A DNA stretch of 42,413 nt from UBA12078 sp964556955 (GTDB lineage: Bacteria > Patescibacteriota > Dojkabacteria > SC72), in NCBI GenBank assembly GCA_964556955.1, contig CAZKXP010000001.1:1-42413 (forward strand), in the 5' to 3' direction. Below, one piece after another: positions 1 through 7,944 of this stretch (position 1 is the first letter of the stretch; each line of letters starts with the position of its first letter). The notes beneath the pieces are model-generated. The model was given only the letters and a program-made list of their open reading frames with translations, did not search any database and was not told the DNA's origin. The position numbers and the translations under genes were made by a program.

Positions 1-939
1 GATAGTATTCAGTTGGAGATGCCTGTTGGTGATTTCGGAAGAATTGCTGCACAAACAGCAAAGCAGGTCATATTACAAAAAATGAGAGAATCAGAGAAGG
101 ATGCGGTATTGGTTGAATTCAATGATAAGGTTGGGGAGGTGTTCAGTGCTTTGATGCAGAGAATGCAAAAAGGACAGGTTGTTTTTGAGATTGGTAAAGC
201 TACTGCAACTATGCCACAGGAGGAGCAAATATCTAACGAATTCTACAGATTAGGCGAGAGATACAAAGTATTGTTGAAATCCATAGATGATGGGCAGATT
301 ATTGTTTCCAGAGCAGATCCTAAATTCTTAATTGAGCTTTTCAAATTAGAAGTTCCTGAGATTGAATCAGGTGTTGTAGAGATTAAGGCTGTAGCAAGAG
401 AAGCAGGTTCCAGAAGTAAGATCGCGGTGGTATCTCATCAAGATGGCGTGGACCCTATTGGTTCGTGTGTAGGTCAGAGAGGTATCCGTATTGCAAATGT
501 GATGAATGAGATTGGTGAAGAGAAGATTGATATCATTGAATGGGATGAGAGTCCAGAGAAGTTTGTTGCTAATGCATTGAGCCCAGCAAAAATCGCGTCC
601 GTAAAGATTGAAGAAGATACTGCTACTGTAACTGTTGATGAAGATCAGCTATCATTAGCTATTGGTAGAGAGGGGCAGAATGTCCGATTGGCATGGAAGT
701 TGACCGGATTCAAGATTGATATTGTCGGAAACGGGATCAACAAACCAGAAGAGAAGGTAGAAGTCACAGAAGACAATATAGTCGAAGAGAACGTAACAGA
801 AGAAGCTCCTGCACAAGACGTAATCGTAACAGAGGAGGCTCCCGCCGCTGAAGAGAATGTAACAGCAGAACCAAATACTACAGGAGAAGCCGTAGAGGAG
901 GGTCCTGTAGCAGAAGAAGCTACTTCTAAAGAGGAATAA
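1..939 (+). CDS. nusA: Transcription termination/antitermination factor NusA, 5'-truncated by window
   Basis: NusA binds RNA polymerase and nascent RNA and modulates pausing, termination and antitermination. The reading frame is open from base 1, so the true start lies upstream; the TTG at 13 is inside the gene. The first visible residues match the end of the NusA N-terminal domain (RIAAQTAKQVILQ). An S1 domain follows, then two KH domains with the loops DPIGSCVGQRG and LAIGREGQNVRLAWK. The C-terminus is an acidic tail of Glu/Val/Ala-rich imperfect repeats (about the last 65 residues). It is followed 16 bp later by infB, the usual nusA-infB order. The stop is TAA. Confidence 0.95.
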   Translation, partial: DSIQLEMPVGDFGRIAAQTAKQVILQKMRESEKDAVLVEFNDKVGEVFSALMQRMQKGQVVFEIGKATATMPQEEQISNEFYRLGERYKVLLKSIDDGQIIVSRADPKFLIELFKLEVPEIESGVVEIKAVAREAGSRSKIAVVSHQDGVDPIGSCVGQRGIRIANVMNEIGEEKIDIIEWDESPEKFVANALSPAKIASVKIEEDTATVTVDEDQLSLAIGREGQNVRLAWKLTGFKIDIVGNGINKPEEKVEVTEDNIVEENVTEEAPAQDVIVTEEAPAAEENVTAEPNTTGEAVEEGPVAEEATSKEE

Positions 940-955
940 TTTAAAAAGTTAAAAC

Positions 956-2497
956 ATGTCTAAGAAAAATGTCGGCACAACTCATGGATGTGGTCGAGTT
1001 CCAATCGTGACGATCTTGGGGCATGTTGATCATGGAAAGACTACAATCTTGGACAATATCCGAGAGAGCAATGTCCAAAGCTGTGAAGCGGGTGGTATTA
1101 CCCAGAAAGTATCTGCTTTCACAGTTAATGTTAAAGATGACAAGAAGATTACATTCATTGATACCCCAGGGCACGAAGCCTTTGATCTCATGAGATCTAG
1201 AGGTGGAAGTATTGCAGATATTGTTTTACTAATTGTCGCTGCAGATGATGGTGTACAACCACAGACAAAGGAATCCATCGAGATTATTAACAAATCCACA
1301 GCTAAACCAATCGTTGTCATTAACAAATGCGATTTACCAGATGTAAATCTTGAAAAAGTTAAAAGAGATATTGTTAACAATGGGTTGCAGGTAGAAGGTT
1401 TCGGAGGAAATATCCCAGTTATTGAGGTATCAGGTAAGACAGGGAAAAATATCCCTGAGCTTTTAGACCTAATCTTACTTGTTGCGGAGGTAGAGGGTTT
1501 GCAGGAAAGAGAAAATCTCCCAGAAGGTATCCTTGGTAAGGCATATGTGTTGGAATCAATTAAGGACAAGTCGAAGGGTAATGTTTCTACATTGGCTTTG
1601 ATACAGGGCCATATATGTGAAGGAGATCTCTTCGGATATCGTGTAGGAGAAGAATATTACATTGAGAAAGTTAAAGGAGTTATTGCTGAAGATGGTTGCG
1701 ATTTATGCTTGCTTGATTGTGGATGTGGAGGAAAAATACTTGGAGTATCCAATCTATTAGAATTAGGTACTGAGGTATTTGTCTTGACAGAGAAGGATGA
1801 AAAACTTTTGAGGTCTATGTACAAAGATGTTTCAAAGGAATCTCTAACAGAAGAGGAAGCGTTTGATGACTTTTTTGGTGATCAACAGGTTAGTAAAGAG
1901 AAGCTTTTCAATGTTATTGTTAAAAGTTCCTCAGAGGGTTCTCTTGAAGCTTTGAAAAATTCTTTAAGCAAAGTGGAGGAGGAAGGTTATGCTGTGAATA
2001 TTGTACAAGCTGGTGTTGGGAACATTACTTTGCAGGATGTAGAGATGGGGAGAGCATCTAAGGCTATTGTATTGGGATTTGAAGTTAGTATTGAGAATGG
2101 TGTTGCAGATTATGCTAAAAAGAACAAAGTATTGGTAAGAACCTACGATATTATCTATAAACTTCTAGAAGAGGTTACAGATGTTATCTCTATGATGTCA
2201 TTACCCCAAGATGCTGAAGAGGAGATAGGTAAAGCAAAAATTAAGGCGATATTTGTACTTTCAGATGGATCAAAAGTATTTGGTAGCCGGGTTGAAGAAG
2301 GTATCATGAAGAGAGATTGTAGGTGCGATATTGTACGAAATGATGAAATCATTAGTAGTGCAAAGATCAAATCCTTGAGAATTAACAAGGATGTAGTTAA
2401 CGAGGCCAAGTCTGGTTTTGATTGTGGTATATTGTTTGACTCAGGTGTTGAAGCTGTGGAGGGGGATGAGGTATACTGTTTTAAAGTGGCCAGATAA
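956..2497 (+). CDS. infB: Translation initiation factor IF-2, short form
   Basis: IF-2 is the GTPase that places initiator tRNA on the small subunit and drives subunit joining. At 513 aa it is minimal: the long N-terminal region of typical IF-2 is missing and the G domain begins almost at once. G1 GHVDHGKT lies at residues 22-29, DTPGHE near 69-74 and G4 NKCD at 123-126. G5 reads SGKTG, close to the usual SAKTG. Domains II, III and C2 follow. Domain II has an unusual cysteine-rich patch (DLCLLDCGCGG). The start is 16 bp after nusA, with no Shine-Dalgarno. Its normal G4 is a useful control for the altered EF-Tu and EF-G of this window. Confidence 0.96.
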   Translation: MSKKNVGTTHGCGRVPIVTILGHVDHGKTTILDNIRESNVQSCEAGGITQKVSAFTVNVKDDKKITFIDTPGHEAFDLMRSRGGSIADIVLLIVAADDGVQPQTKESIEIINKSTAKPIVVINKCDLPDVNLEKVKRDIVNNGLQVEGFGGNIPVIEVSGKTGKNIPELLDLILLVAEVEGLQERENLPEGILGKAYVLESIKDKSKGNVSTLALIQGHICEGDLFGYRVGEEYYIEKVKGVIAEDGCDLCLLDCGCGGKILGVSNLLELGTEVFVLTEKDEKLLRSMYKDVSKESLTEEEAFDDFFGDQQVSKEKLFNVIVKSSSEGSLEALKNSLSKVEEEGYAVNIVQAGVGNITLQDVEMGRASKAIVLGFEVSIENGVADYAKKNKVLVRTYDIIYKLLEEVTDVISMMSLPQDAEEEIGKAKIKAIFVLSDGSKVFGSRVEEGIMKRDCRCDIVRNDEIISSAKIKSLRINKDVVNEAKSGFDCGILFDSGVEAVEGDEVYCFKVAR

Positions 2498-2509
2498 TCC
2501 TTATAGTGC

Positions 2510-2538
2510 TTGACATATGACCTATAAAATTATACAAT
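2510..2538 (+). promoter_or_regulatory. Sigma70-type promoter of rpsO
   Basis: TTGACA (2510-2515), a 17-bp spacer and TACAAT (2533-2538). The -35 matches the consensus 6/6 and the -10 matches 5/6. Transcription would start near 2545, giving a leader of about 60 nt before rpsO. That leader contains a short GTCC/GGAC hairpin around 2547-2563. In many bacteria S15 binds its own leader; whether this one does is inference. Confidence 0.75.
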
Positions 2539-2606
2539 GACCCTTGTCCTATTTTCATGGACTATGCTTGTAATTAAAAAACCATAATGATAATCTAGAA
2601 TTAGAT

Positions 2607-2870
2607 ATGTCCTTAAGTACAGAAGAAAAGAAAACAACAATCAATAAGTATGGAATACATGACGGTGATACCGGTTCTCCTGAGGTACAAATTGCTTTAC
2701 TCTCTGCACAAATAGAGAAATTGAGTGAACATTTAAAGGATAACAAGAAGGATAATCATTCTAGAAGAGGGTTATTACAGATGGTTGGTAAGAGAAGAAG
2801 ATTGATACAGTATCTTAAAGATAGCAATAGCGAGAGATATAACGAATTATCAAAGAAATTAAAGGTGTAA
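2607..2870 (+). CDS. rpsO: 30S ribosomal protein S15
   Basis: S15 is a primary 16S rRNA-binding protein of the platform of the small subunit. The 87-aa length is typical. Diagnostic segments are the N-terminal HDGDTGSPEVQIALLSAQI, and HLKDNKKDNHSRRGLLQMVGKRRRLIQYL, the conserved H-x-K-D-N...S-R-R-G-L core. It has its own strong promoter and lies between infB and pnp, a widespread arrangement, but rbfA and truB are absent here. No Shine-Dalgarno is visible before the ATG. Confidence 0.97.
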   Translation: MSLSTEEKKTTINKYGIHDGDTGSPEVQIALLSAQIEKLSEHLKDNKKDNHSRRGLLQMVGKRRRLIQYLKDSNSERYNELSKKLKV

Positions 2871-2966
2871 TTACCTTTATCCTCTTTCTTTGTAAAAACT
2901 TTCCAAACAATATATATTAATTGACGTATATCGTCGAAATTTAAATTTTACAATAAAATAATTAAA

Positions 2967-5075
2967 ATGCTTTTTAAAGAAGTAAAACACGAGTTTGAAA
3001 TCGAAGGTAAGAAATGTACTTTCGAGACAGGTAAGCTAGCCCTGAGATCTGAATCTGCAATACTAGCAAGAATGGGAGATACAGTAATAACTGTAAACGT
3101 TAATACTGCAATTCCAAGAGAGTCTGCAGGATATTTTCCACTTTCAGTAGAATATATAGAAAAATTCTATGCGTCTGGCAAGATCAGTGGATCTAGATTT
3201 GTAAAAAGAGAGAGATTCCCAAGTGATGATGCGGTATTGAAGGCAAGAATGATTGATCGAGCCATAAGGCCAAGATTCCCTAAGGAATACATGAACGAGG
3301 TCAGCGTCATTGTAACAGTCATGTCATATGATGGAGAATGTGATCCTGTACTTCTAGCTATCAATGCTGTATCAGTAGCATTGATGTATTCATCTGCACC
3401 ATTCAATGGTCCTATCGCAGGTGTTCGAATGGGTATGGCAGAGGGTCAACCAAAGAGTATCCTCAAATCAATGGACTTAACATCCCCAGAAGAAAAGATG
3501 AACTATGTCGTAGCTGGTGATGGTGAGACATTCACAATGATCGACGCTGGATGCTATGAAGTTTCTGATGAAGAGATTGTCGGTAGCATGGAAGAATCTT
3601 TGAAATTAATGAAGCCATGGATTGATGCTCAAAATGGGTTCCTCTCTCAGTTAGAGATTAAACCCAAAGAATATCCCAAGCATGAGTTAGCAGAGGAACT
3701 ACTCTCGGGAATTAAAGAATTTTTGGGTGAAGAAAGAATTAAAACAAATCTTGTAAATGCTGATGAGAAAGCTCACGAAGCTACCAAGTCTGAACTGATT
3801 GAAAAATTTGGAGGGACATACAGCAATGCAGATATTGCAGAAGCATATGACTATCTTCAGAAGAAAGCACTTAGGAAGATTGTAGTAGAAGAGAATAAAA
3901 GAGTAGATGGTAGAGGAATTGATGAAATCAGAGAACTATACACAGAGGTAGATTTACTACCAAGAGTACATGGTTCTGCACTATTCACTAGAGGCGTAAC
4001 TCAAACTTTAACTATTGCAACATTGGGAAGTCTTCGAGATGTAAGATTGGTTGATGATATGGAGGGAGAGAGAGAGCAGAGATATATGCATTTTTACAAT
4101 GATTTACCATTCGCATATGGTACTTGTGAGAGAATTAAGTTCTCACCAAGTCGAAGAGCCATTGGTCATGGTATGTTAGCTGAGAAAGCATTAGTACCTG
4201 TAATCCCATCTGAGAAAGAATTCCCATACACCCTTTTGGTGATGAGTGAAATTCAAGGTGAGAATGGATCAAGTTCCATGGCATCTGTCTGTGGATCTAC
4301 AATGTCATTGATGGCGGCAGGGGTTCCAATTAGGAAACTAGTTGCAGGCATTGCTTGTGGGTTGGTTACATCCGAGGATGGAAGCTTCCAAGTACTTACA
4401 GATATGCAAGGTGTTGAAGATTTTTATGGTGATATGGATTTCAAGATTGCAGGAACAGCAGATGGTGTTACTGCTGTGCAGATGGATACCAAGACCCAAG
4501 GCCTATCTATGGATATTGTTAGGCAGACATTTAAACAATCTCATGAAGCAAGATTAAAGATCTTGGAGACAATGAGTCAGACTATTGGTGAAGCTCGAAC
4601 AACTTTGTCCGAATTCGCACCTAGAGTAGCTCAAGAGAAGGTTGCTGTTGATAAGATCGGTGAGATCATTGGGCCAGGAGGAAAGAATATTCGGGAACTT
4701 TCTGAAAGAACTGGGGCAGAGATAGAGATTGAAGAGGATGGTACAGTGAATATCTATGCTACCTCTCAAGCATCAATCGATGAAGCAGTTGCAATTATTA
4801 GAAAGTACGATTTCAAACCAGTAATAGGGGAGATATATGAAGGTAAGGTTGCATCCATAATGCCATATGGTGGATTTGTTGATCTTGCACCTGGAATCTC
4901 TGGATTGGTTCATGTTTCTGAGCTATCAGATGAATTTGTAAAAGATGTTAGAGCATTCATAAATGAGGGAGATATTGTTAAGGTCAAAGTTGTAGGCATA
5001 GACAATATGGGTAAGATCAAACTCAGTATGAAAGGTGTGGATGGTAAGAAGGAAGAAACCACTACTCAAGAGTAG
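2967..5075 (+). CDS. pnp: Polyribonucleotide nucleotidyltransferase (PNPase)
   Basis: PNPase is a phosphorolytic 3'-5' exoribonuclease that degrades and remodels mRNA in the cytoplasm. The 702-aa product has the full family layout: two RNase PH domains (the second near residues 310-540, with FTRGVTQTL and the conserved SEIQGENGSSSMAS segment), a KH domain (GEIIGPGGKNIRELSE, about residues 555-610) and a C-terminal S1 domain (YEGKVASIMPYGGFVDL to the end). The spacer after rpsO is 96 bp and holds a small GACG/CGTC hairpin (2922-2934). The stop codon is part of the terminator hairpin. No Shine-Dalgarno; the upstream is A-rich. Confidence 0.97.
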   Translation: MLFKEVKHEFEIEGKKCTFETGKLALRSESAILARMGDTVITVNVNTAIPRESAGYFPLSVEYIEKFYASGKISGSRFVKRERFPSDDAVLKARMIDRAIRPRFPKEYMNEVSVIVTVMSYDGECDPVLLAINAVSVALMYSSAPFNGPIAGVRMGMAEGQPKSILKSMDLTSPEEKMNYVVAGDGETFTMIDAGCYEVSDEEIVGSMEESLKLMKPWIDAQNGFLSQLEIKPKEYPKHELAEELLSGIKEFLGEERIKTNLVNADEKAHEATKSELIEKFGGTYSNADIAEAYDYLQKKALRKIVVEENKRVDGRGIDEIRELYTEVDLLPRVHGSALFTRGVTQTLTIATLGSLRDVRLVDDMEGEREQRYMHFYNDLPFAYGTCERIKFSPSRRAIGHGMLAEKALVPVIPSEKEFPYTLLVMSEIQGENGSSSMASVCGSTMSLMAAGVPIRKLVAGIACGLVTSEDGSFQVLTDMQGVEDFYGDMDFKIAGTADGVTAVQMDTKTQGLSMDIVRQTFKQSHEARLKILETMSQTIGEARTTLSEFAPRVAQEKVAVDKIGEIIGPGGKNIRELSERTGAEIEIEEDGTVNIYATSQASIDEAVAIIRKYDFKPVIGEIYEGKVASIMPYGGFVDLAPGISGLVHVSELSDEFVKDVRAFINEGDIVKVKVVGIDNMGKIKLSMKGVDGKKEETTTQE

Positions 5076-5083
5076 CGGTTTTT
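5059..5083 (+). terminator. Intrinsic terminator after pnp
   Basis: A CTACT-CAAG-AGTAG stem-loop (5062-5075), extended by CC/GG, is followed by TTTTT (5079-5083). The 3' arm contains the pnp stop codon. The reverse strand also ends in a T-rich run, so it may serve the convergent Bro-N gene as well. Confidence 0.65.
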
Positions 5084-5876
5084 AACTACCTATTACTTTT
5101 TGATTAATTTCCTTTTCGAGGGCGAGTCGTGCCTTTCGGGCTACACCACCTCCTTTTTTAGCGACCTCTTTATTCTCATCGAAAGTTTGGGGCTTTTTTC
5201 TTTGGGAAACCTCTTTTGTAGATGTTTCTGCTAGCATATTCAAGACTAATTCTAGATTTGTCATATGATCTCTCAGATTTTCTTTATTAAGCCCTTTCTT
5301 CTGTTTGAAAGTTTTTACGGACATATCTGACCACGCTTTTGTAATCTCATCTGTTAAAATTGCAAACTCTAGACCCTCCTTTACACCTCTTTCTTTCCAC
5401 TCATCTGTCAATTCTTTTCTGATCTCAATGCTCTTGAGTCTTTGGTTTATCCATTCTTTTGAATACCCTTTCTGAAGATATGTCTTCATTGCTCGATTAA
5501 ATGCTAATTCGGGGTCTTCTGTTTCTTCGATTCTTTCGTATCCAACCTTTGCTAACCAGATTTTAAAGGGTTCTGCTTTCGGAGATGGTATGGACTGAAT
5601 TAACCTAAGTAGTGTCTCCGTGTCTGCAACATCTGTTAAATATGTCTTGCCGTCAGAGGATTCTAGCCTCAGTTGGCGACAATTTGTAGCCAACTGACTT
5701 CCCTCCTGCTTTAGCCTTGTTTTTAGAACACTCCAGTATTTCCTTGGATTTATACTCTCAGTAAGTATCTGGATAATATCTATGATTGAGAAATACCAAA
5801 GCTCTTTCTTCTCATCCCACACCCTTCTAATTTGTTTTTTATTGAATATTGCTATCTTCTTTATATCTTCTTGCAT
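5082..5876 (-). CDS. Bro-N domain protein (BRO/antirepressor-like)
   Basis: 264 aa. Residues about 5-110 form a Bro-N domain, the DNA-binding module of baculovirus BRO proteins and phage antirepressors (IAIFNKKQIRRVW, WYFSIIDIIQILTES, PRKYWSVLKTRLKQE, LLRLIQSIPSPKAEPFKIWLA). The rest matches the long C-terminal part seen in chromosomal bacterial relatives (GYERIEETEDPELAFNRA, KGLNKENLRDHMT, ending GGGVARKARLALE). The actual role in bacteria is not established; DinD-like proteins are distant relatives. It is monocistronic, with a TAGAAT -10 candidate only 5 nt before the ATG (5882-5887, minus strand). It is convergent with pnp. It could be an old acquisition from a mobile element. Confidence 0.85.
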   Translation of the reverse strand: MQEDIKKIAIFNKKQIRRVWDEKKELWYFSIIDIIQILTESINPRKYWSVLKTRLKQEGSQLATNCRQLRLESSDGKTYLTDVADTETLLRLIQSIPSPKAEPFKIWLAKVGYERIEETEDPELAFNRAMKTYLQKGYSKEWINQRLKSIEIRKELTDEWKERGVKEGLEFAILTDEITKAWSDMSVKTFKQKKGLNKENLRDHMTNLELVLNMLAETSTKEVSQRKKPQTFDENKEVAKKGGGVARKARLALEKEINQKVIGS

Positions 5877-5931
5877 GCTTAATTCTAACTATCAGAGAAA
5901 AAGAAAACAAGCTGGGATAAGGAGAAGTTAA

Positions 5932-6936
5932 TTAATTCTTCTTTATCTTAGCGATATAGAAACCCATCATCTTGCTGTTAGGAATGATTCTTAAAGTCTT
6001 CTTAACAGCAGGATTGTAATGATGACCACTCCATTTGGTAATACCACCCATCACATTCTTGTTGTTAATCTCTACGCCTAACTCTTCTACACTTGCATTA
6101 GAAAAATGCTCCAAAAGGTGTGTAACTACACCCTCATTCTCTTCAGGTTCTAATGTACATGTAGAGTAGACCATAGTACCGCCCTTCTTTAATGTTCTGA
6201 ATGCAGATACAACAAGATCCTTTTGAAGAAAACTACATCTTCTAATCTTCTCTAGACTCCAAAACCTCAAAGGTTTTTGTCCCTTCATATATATCATCCC
6301 TTCACCACTGCATGGGGCATCTAGAAGTACTCTGTCAAAATATTCTGGATACTTTCTTCCAAATTCAGTAGCATCACTCAATGTAGCTTTTGCGCTTTTT
6401 GCACCGAATTGCTCCAACACATTTCTTAGAGAATTAACTCTGCTTCTATCGGAATCATTTGCCAATATCTTTGCCTTGTTATTTGTTATCGCTGCAATAT
6501 GTGTAGTCTTACTTCCTGGGGCGGCACACATATCAAGAATATTTTCATCTTCTTTCGGATCTAAAACCAAAGTGTCTAGAATACTTGAGAGATTTTGAAT
6601 GTAGAATTTCCCATCTTGATATTCTTGAGTCTGAGATACCTCTGATTTGTCATGGTTTTTAATGAAATATGTATATCTGTCCCATTCAATCGGTTCTAAA
6701 TCATAACCTTTATCTTCGAGAAGTTTTTTAGTCTCTTCTATATCCCCCTTGAGAGGATTCAATCTAATTGTTGTGGTTGCTCTCTGGGAAAATATACCTA
6801 CTACTTTTTGCTTAGGTATCATTAAAATACTAGCGATTCTAGATGCAAATAGGTCTTCTTTGGTAAAGAATCTTTTTTTAGATTCTGGTTGTGGCTTCCT
6901 AGATTTTTTGAAATTACTTCTTGGTGGTTTTCTCAT
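5932..6936 (-). CDS. NOL1/NOP2/Sun-family RNA (cytosine-5) methyltransferase, RsmB/RsmF-like
   Basis: An S-adenosylmethionine-dependent enzyme that makes m5C in RNA, most likely 16S rRNA. The SAM-binding motif DMCAAPGSKT is at residues 135-144. The two family cysteines are present: DAPCSG (Cys209) and STC (Cys260), the latter followed by EPEENEG. The N-terminus is Lys/Arg-rich. The start overlaps the stop of the upstream RsmE-type gene by one base (TAATG), and an AAGGGAG Shine-Dalgarno lies 7 nt upstream, one of the few in this window. The exact target base (RsmB or RsmF type) cannot be told from sequence alone. Confidence 0.92.
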   Translation of the reverse strand: MRKPPRSNFKKSRKPQPESKKRFFTKEDLFASRIASILMIPKQKVVGIFSQRATTTIRLNPLKGDIEETKKLLEDKGYDLEPIEWDRYTYFIKNHDKSEVSQTQEYQDGKFYIQNLSSILDTLVLDPKEDENILDMCAAPGSKTTHIAAITNNKAKILANDSDRSRVNSLRNVLEQFGAKSAKATLSDATEFGRKYPEYFDRVLLDAPCSGEGMIYMKGQKPLRFWSLEKIRRCSFLQKDLVVSAFRTLKKGGTMVYSTCTLEPEENEGVVTHLLEHFSNASVEELGVEINNKNVMGGITKWSGHHYNPAVKKTLRIIPNSKMMGFYIAKIKKN

Positions 6937-7664
6937 TAGATATCTCCCTTAATATACTTAATTATACTTCCAATGACTAATCCTGCAGTCTCTGTTCTTA
7001 ATATATTCCCTTTTAATTTGAGAAATGTAAACTCCAATTCCTTAAACACTTCAATATCCGAAGAACTCCACCCCTTTTCAGGACCAATAGCTATATATAC
7101 TGGTTGGTCTGTTATTTGGAGTTCAGAGAGATATTTTGTATCTACATTCTCTGTAGCTAGGCAAAGCTTTAAAGAATTTGGCTCAAAGCTATATTTGGAA
7201 AGACCTTTAATATTTATTGGCTTCTCTACGATAGTAGGAAACTGTGTTCTGGATTGTTCTGTGGCATCTCTGACAATCTTGTTCCAAAGACCGTAGTCTT
7301 TTATTGCTTTGTTTTTGGTCCTTAGGGAATATTTCGCTTCTACTGGAATTATTTTCTCAATACCGATCTCTACACTTTTCTCTAGGAAGTAGTTAAACTT
7401 TGAGTCATTGGATAGGGACTGGATGATGGTGATACTTGGTGTGTATGCTTTTTCTCTTTGTCCTAATATCTCTAATATTTCTATCTCTACAGAGCTTCTT
7501 GATATATCTGTTATTTGTGCCAAATATCTATTCTCATATGTCTCTATCTCTACTACATCTTCGATTTTTGTAATTCCAGACTTAATTAAGAGTTCACTGT
7601 CCGAATCGGAGAGGTGAGCTATGTCTCCTACTGTTAATTTGTGTCTTACAAAATATTTTTGCAT
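6936..7664 (-). CDS. rsmE: 16S rRNA (uracil-1498-N3)-methyltransferase family, RsmE
   Basis: 242 aa, SPOUT superfamily. Family landmarks are KYFVRH at the N-terminus (PUA-like part), EQSRT (136-140), IGPEKGWS (193-200) and LKGNILRTETA (217-227), which form the trefoil-knot SAM site. RsmE methylates U1498 of 16S rRNA. It is the first gene of a two-gene unit with the m5C methyltransferase, so the unit is an rRNA modification operon. A perfect extended -10 ends exactly 6 nt before the ATG, so the mRNA is probably leaderless. Element A begins just upstream. Confidence 0.93.
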   Translation of the reverse strand: MQKYFVRHKLTVGDIAHLSDSDSELLIKSGITKIEDVVEIETYENRYLAQITDISRSSVEIEILEILGQREKAYTPSITIIQSLSNDSKFNYFLEKSVEIGIEKIIPVEAKYSLRTKNKAIKDYGLWNKIVRDATEQSRTQFPTIVEKPINIKGLSKYSFEPNSLKLCLATENVDTKYLSELQITDQPVYIAIGPEKGWSSSDIEVFKELEFTFLKLKGNILRTETAGLVIGSIIKYIKGDI

Positions 7665-7670
7665 GTGGTG

Positions 7671-7679
7671 ATTATACCA
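7671..7679 (-). promoter_or_regulatory. Extended -10 promoter of the rsmE unit, leaderless type
   Basis: On the minus strand the sequence reads TGGTATAAT, a perfect TGnTATAAT extended -10, then 6 nt, then the ATG at 7664. The expected +1 coincides with the A of the start codon. Its upstream edge abuts the left palindrome of element A (7681). Confidence 0.75.
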
Positions 7680-7680
7680 C

Positions 7681-7883
7681 GCCAGGCCATGGCCTGGCTT
7701 TGATTCATAGTTTGTTCATAATCACAAAACCTATTACAATGTACAGCCTTCTTGCGTCTCGAATATTTAATAGGTCATTCATTTTCAATATTTTGATGGT
7801 TGGTCTAGTAGAAAAGGGCAGTAGTACAAGGAGATGAGGTGATGAACTAGGTATGAACACAGGCCTGGCTATAGCCTGGCCTG
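7681..7883 (+). repeat. Intergenic element A (203 bp, GC-rich palindromic ends)
   Basis: The left end is a perfect 18-bp palindrome (7681-7698, GCCAGGCCATGGCCTGGC). The right end (7861-7883) is a related imperfect palindrome built on GGCCTGGCTATAGCC. Just inside, GTTCATA (7714-7720) and TATGAAC (7852-7858) are inverted repeats. Aligned without gaps to element B (23651-23853), 143 of 203 positions are identical by my count. The best blocks are ATATTTAATAG (7763-7773), GGTTGGTCTAGTAGAAAA (7798-7815) and GTAGTACAAG (7821-7830). No conserved reading frame runs through it. Candidates are a REPIN/MITE-like element, a structured RNA gene, or a shared regulatory site; it lies between divergent genes. 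Confidence 0.8.
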
Positions 7884-7944
7884 ATTGACATATTCCCTAT
7901 TATTTTGTTTGATATATGTAGATAATATATGTAATCTGCTCTGA

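Noticed and set aside
13..21. TTG at 13 as nusA start
   Set aside because: The frame is open to base 1 and NusA needs about 100 more N-terminal residues, so the gene is cut by the window edge.
7681..7883. Ends of elements A and B as intrinsic terminators
   Set aside because: They lie between divergent genes, so no transcript needs ending there, and no T-run follows the hairpins.
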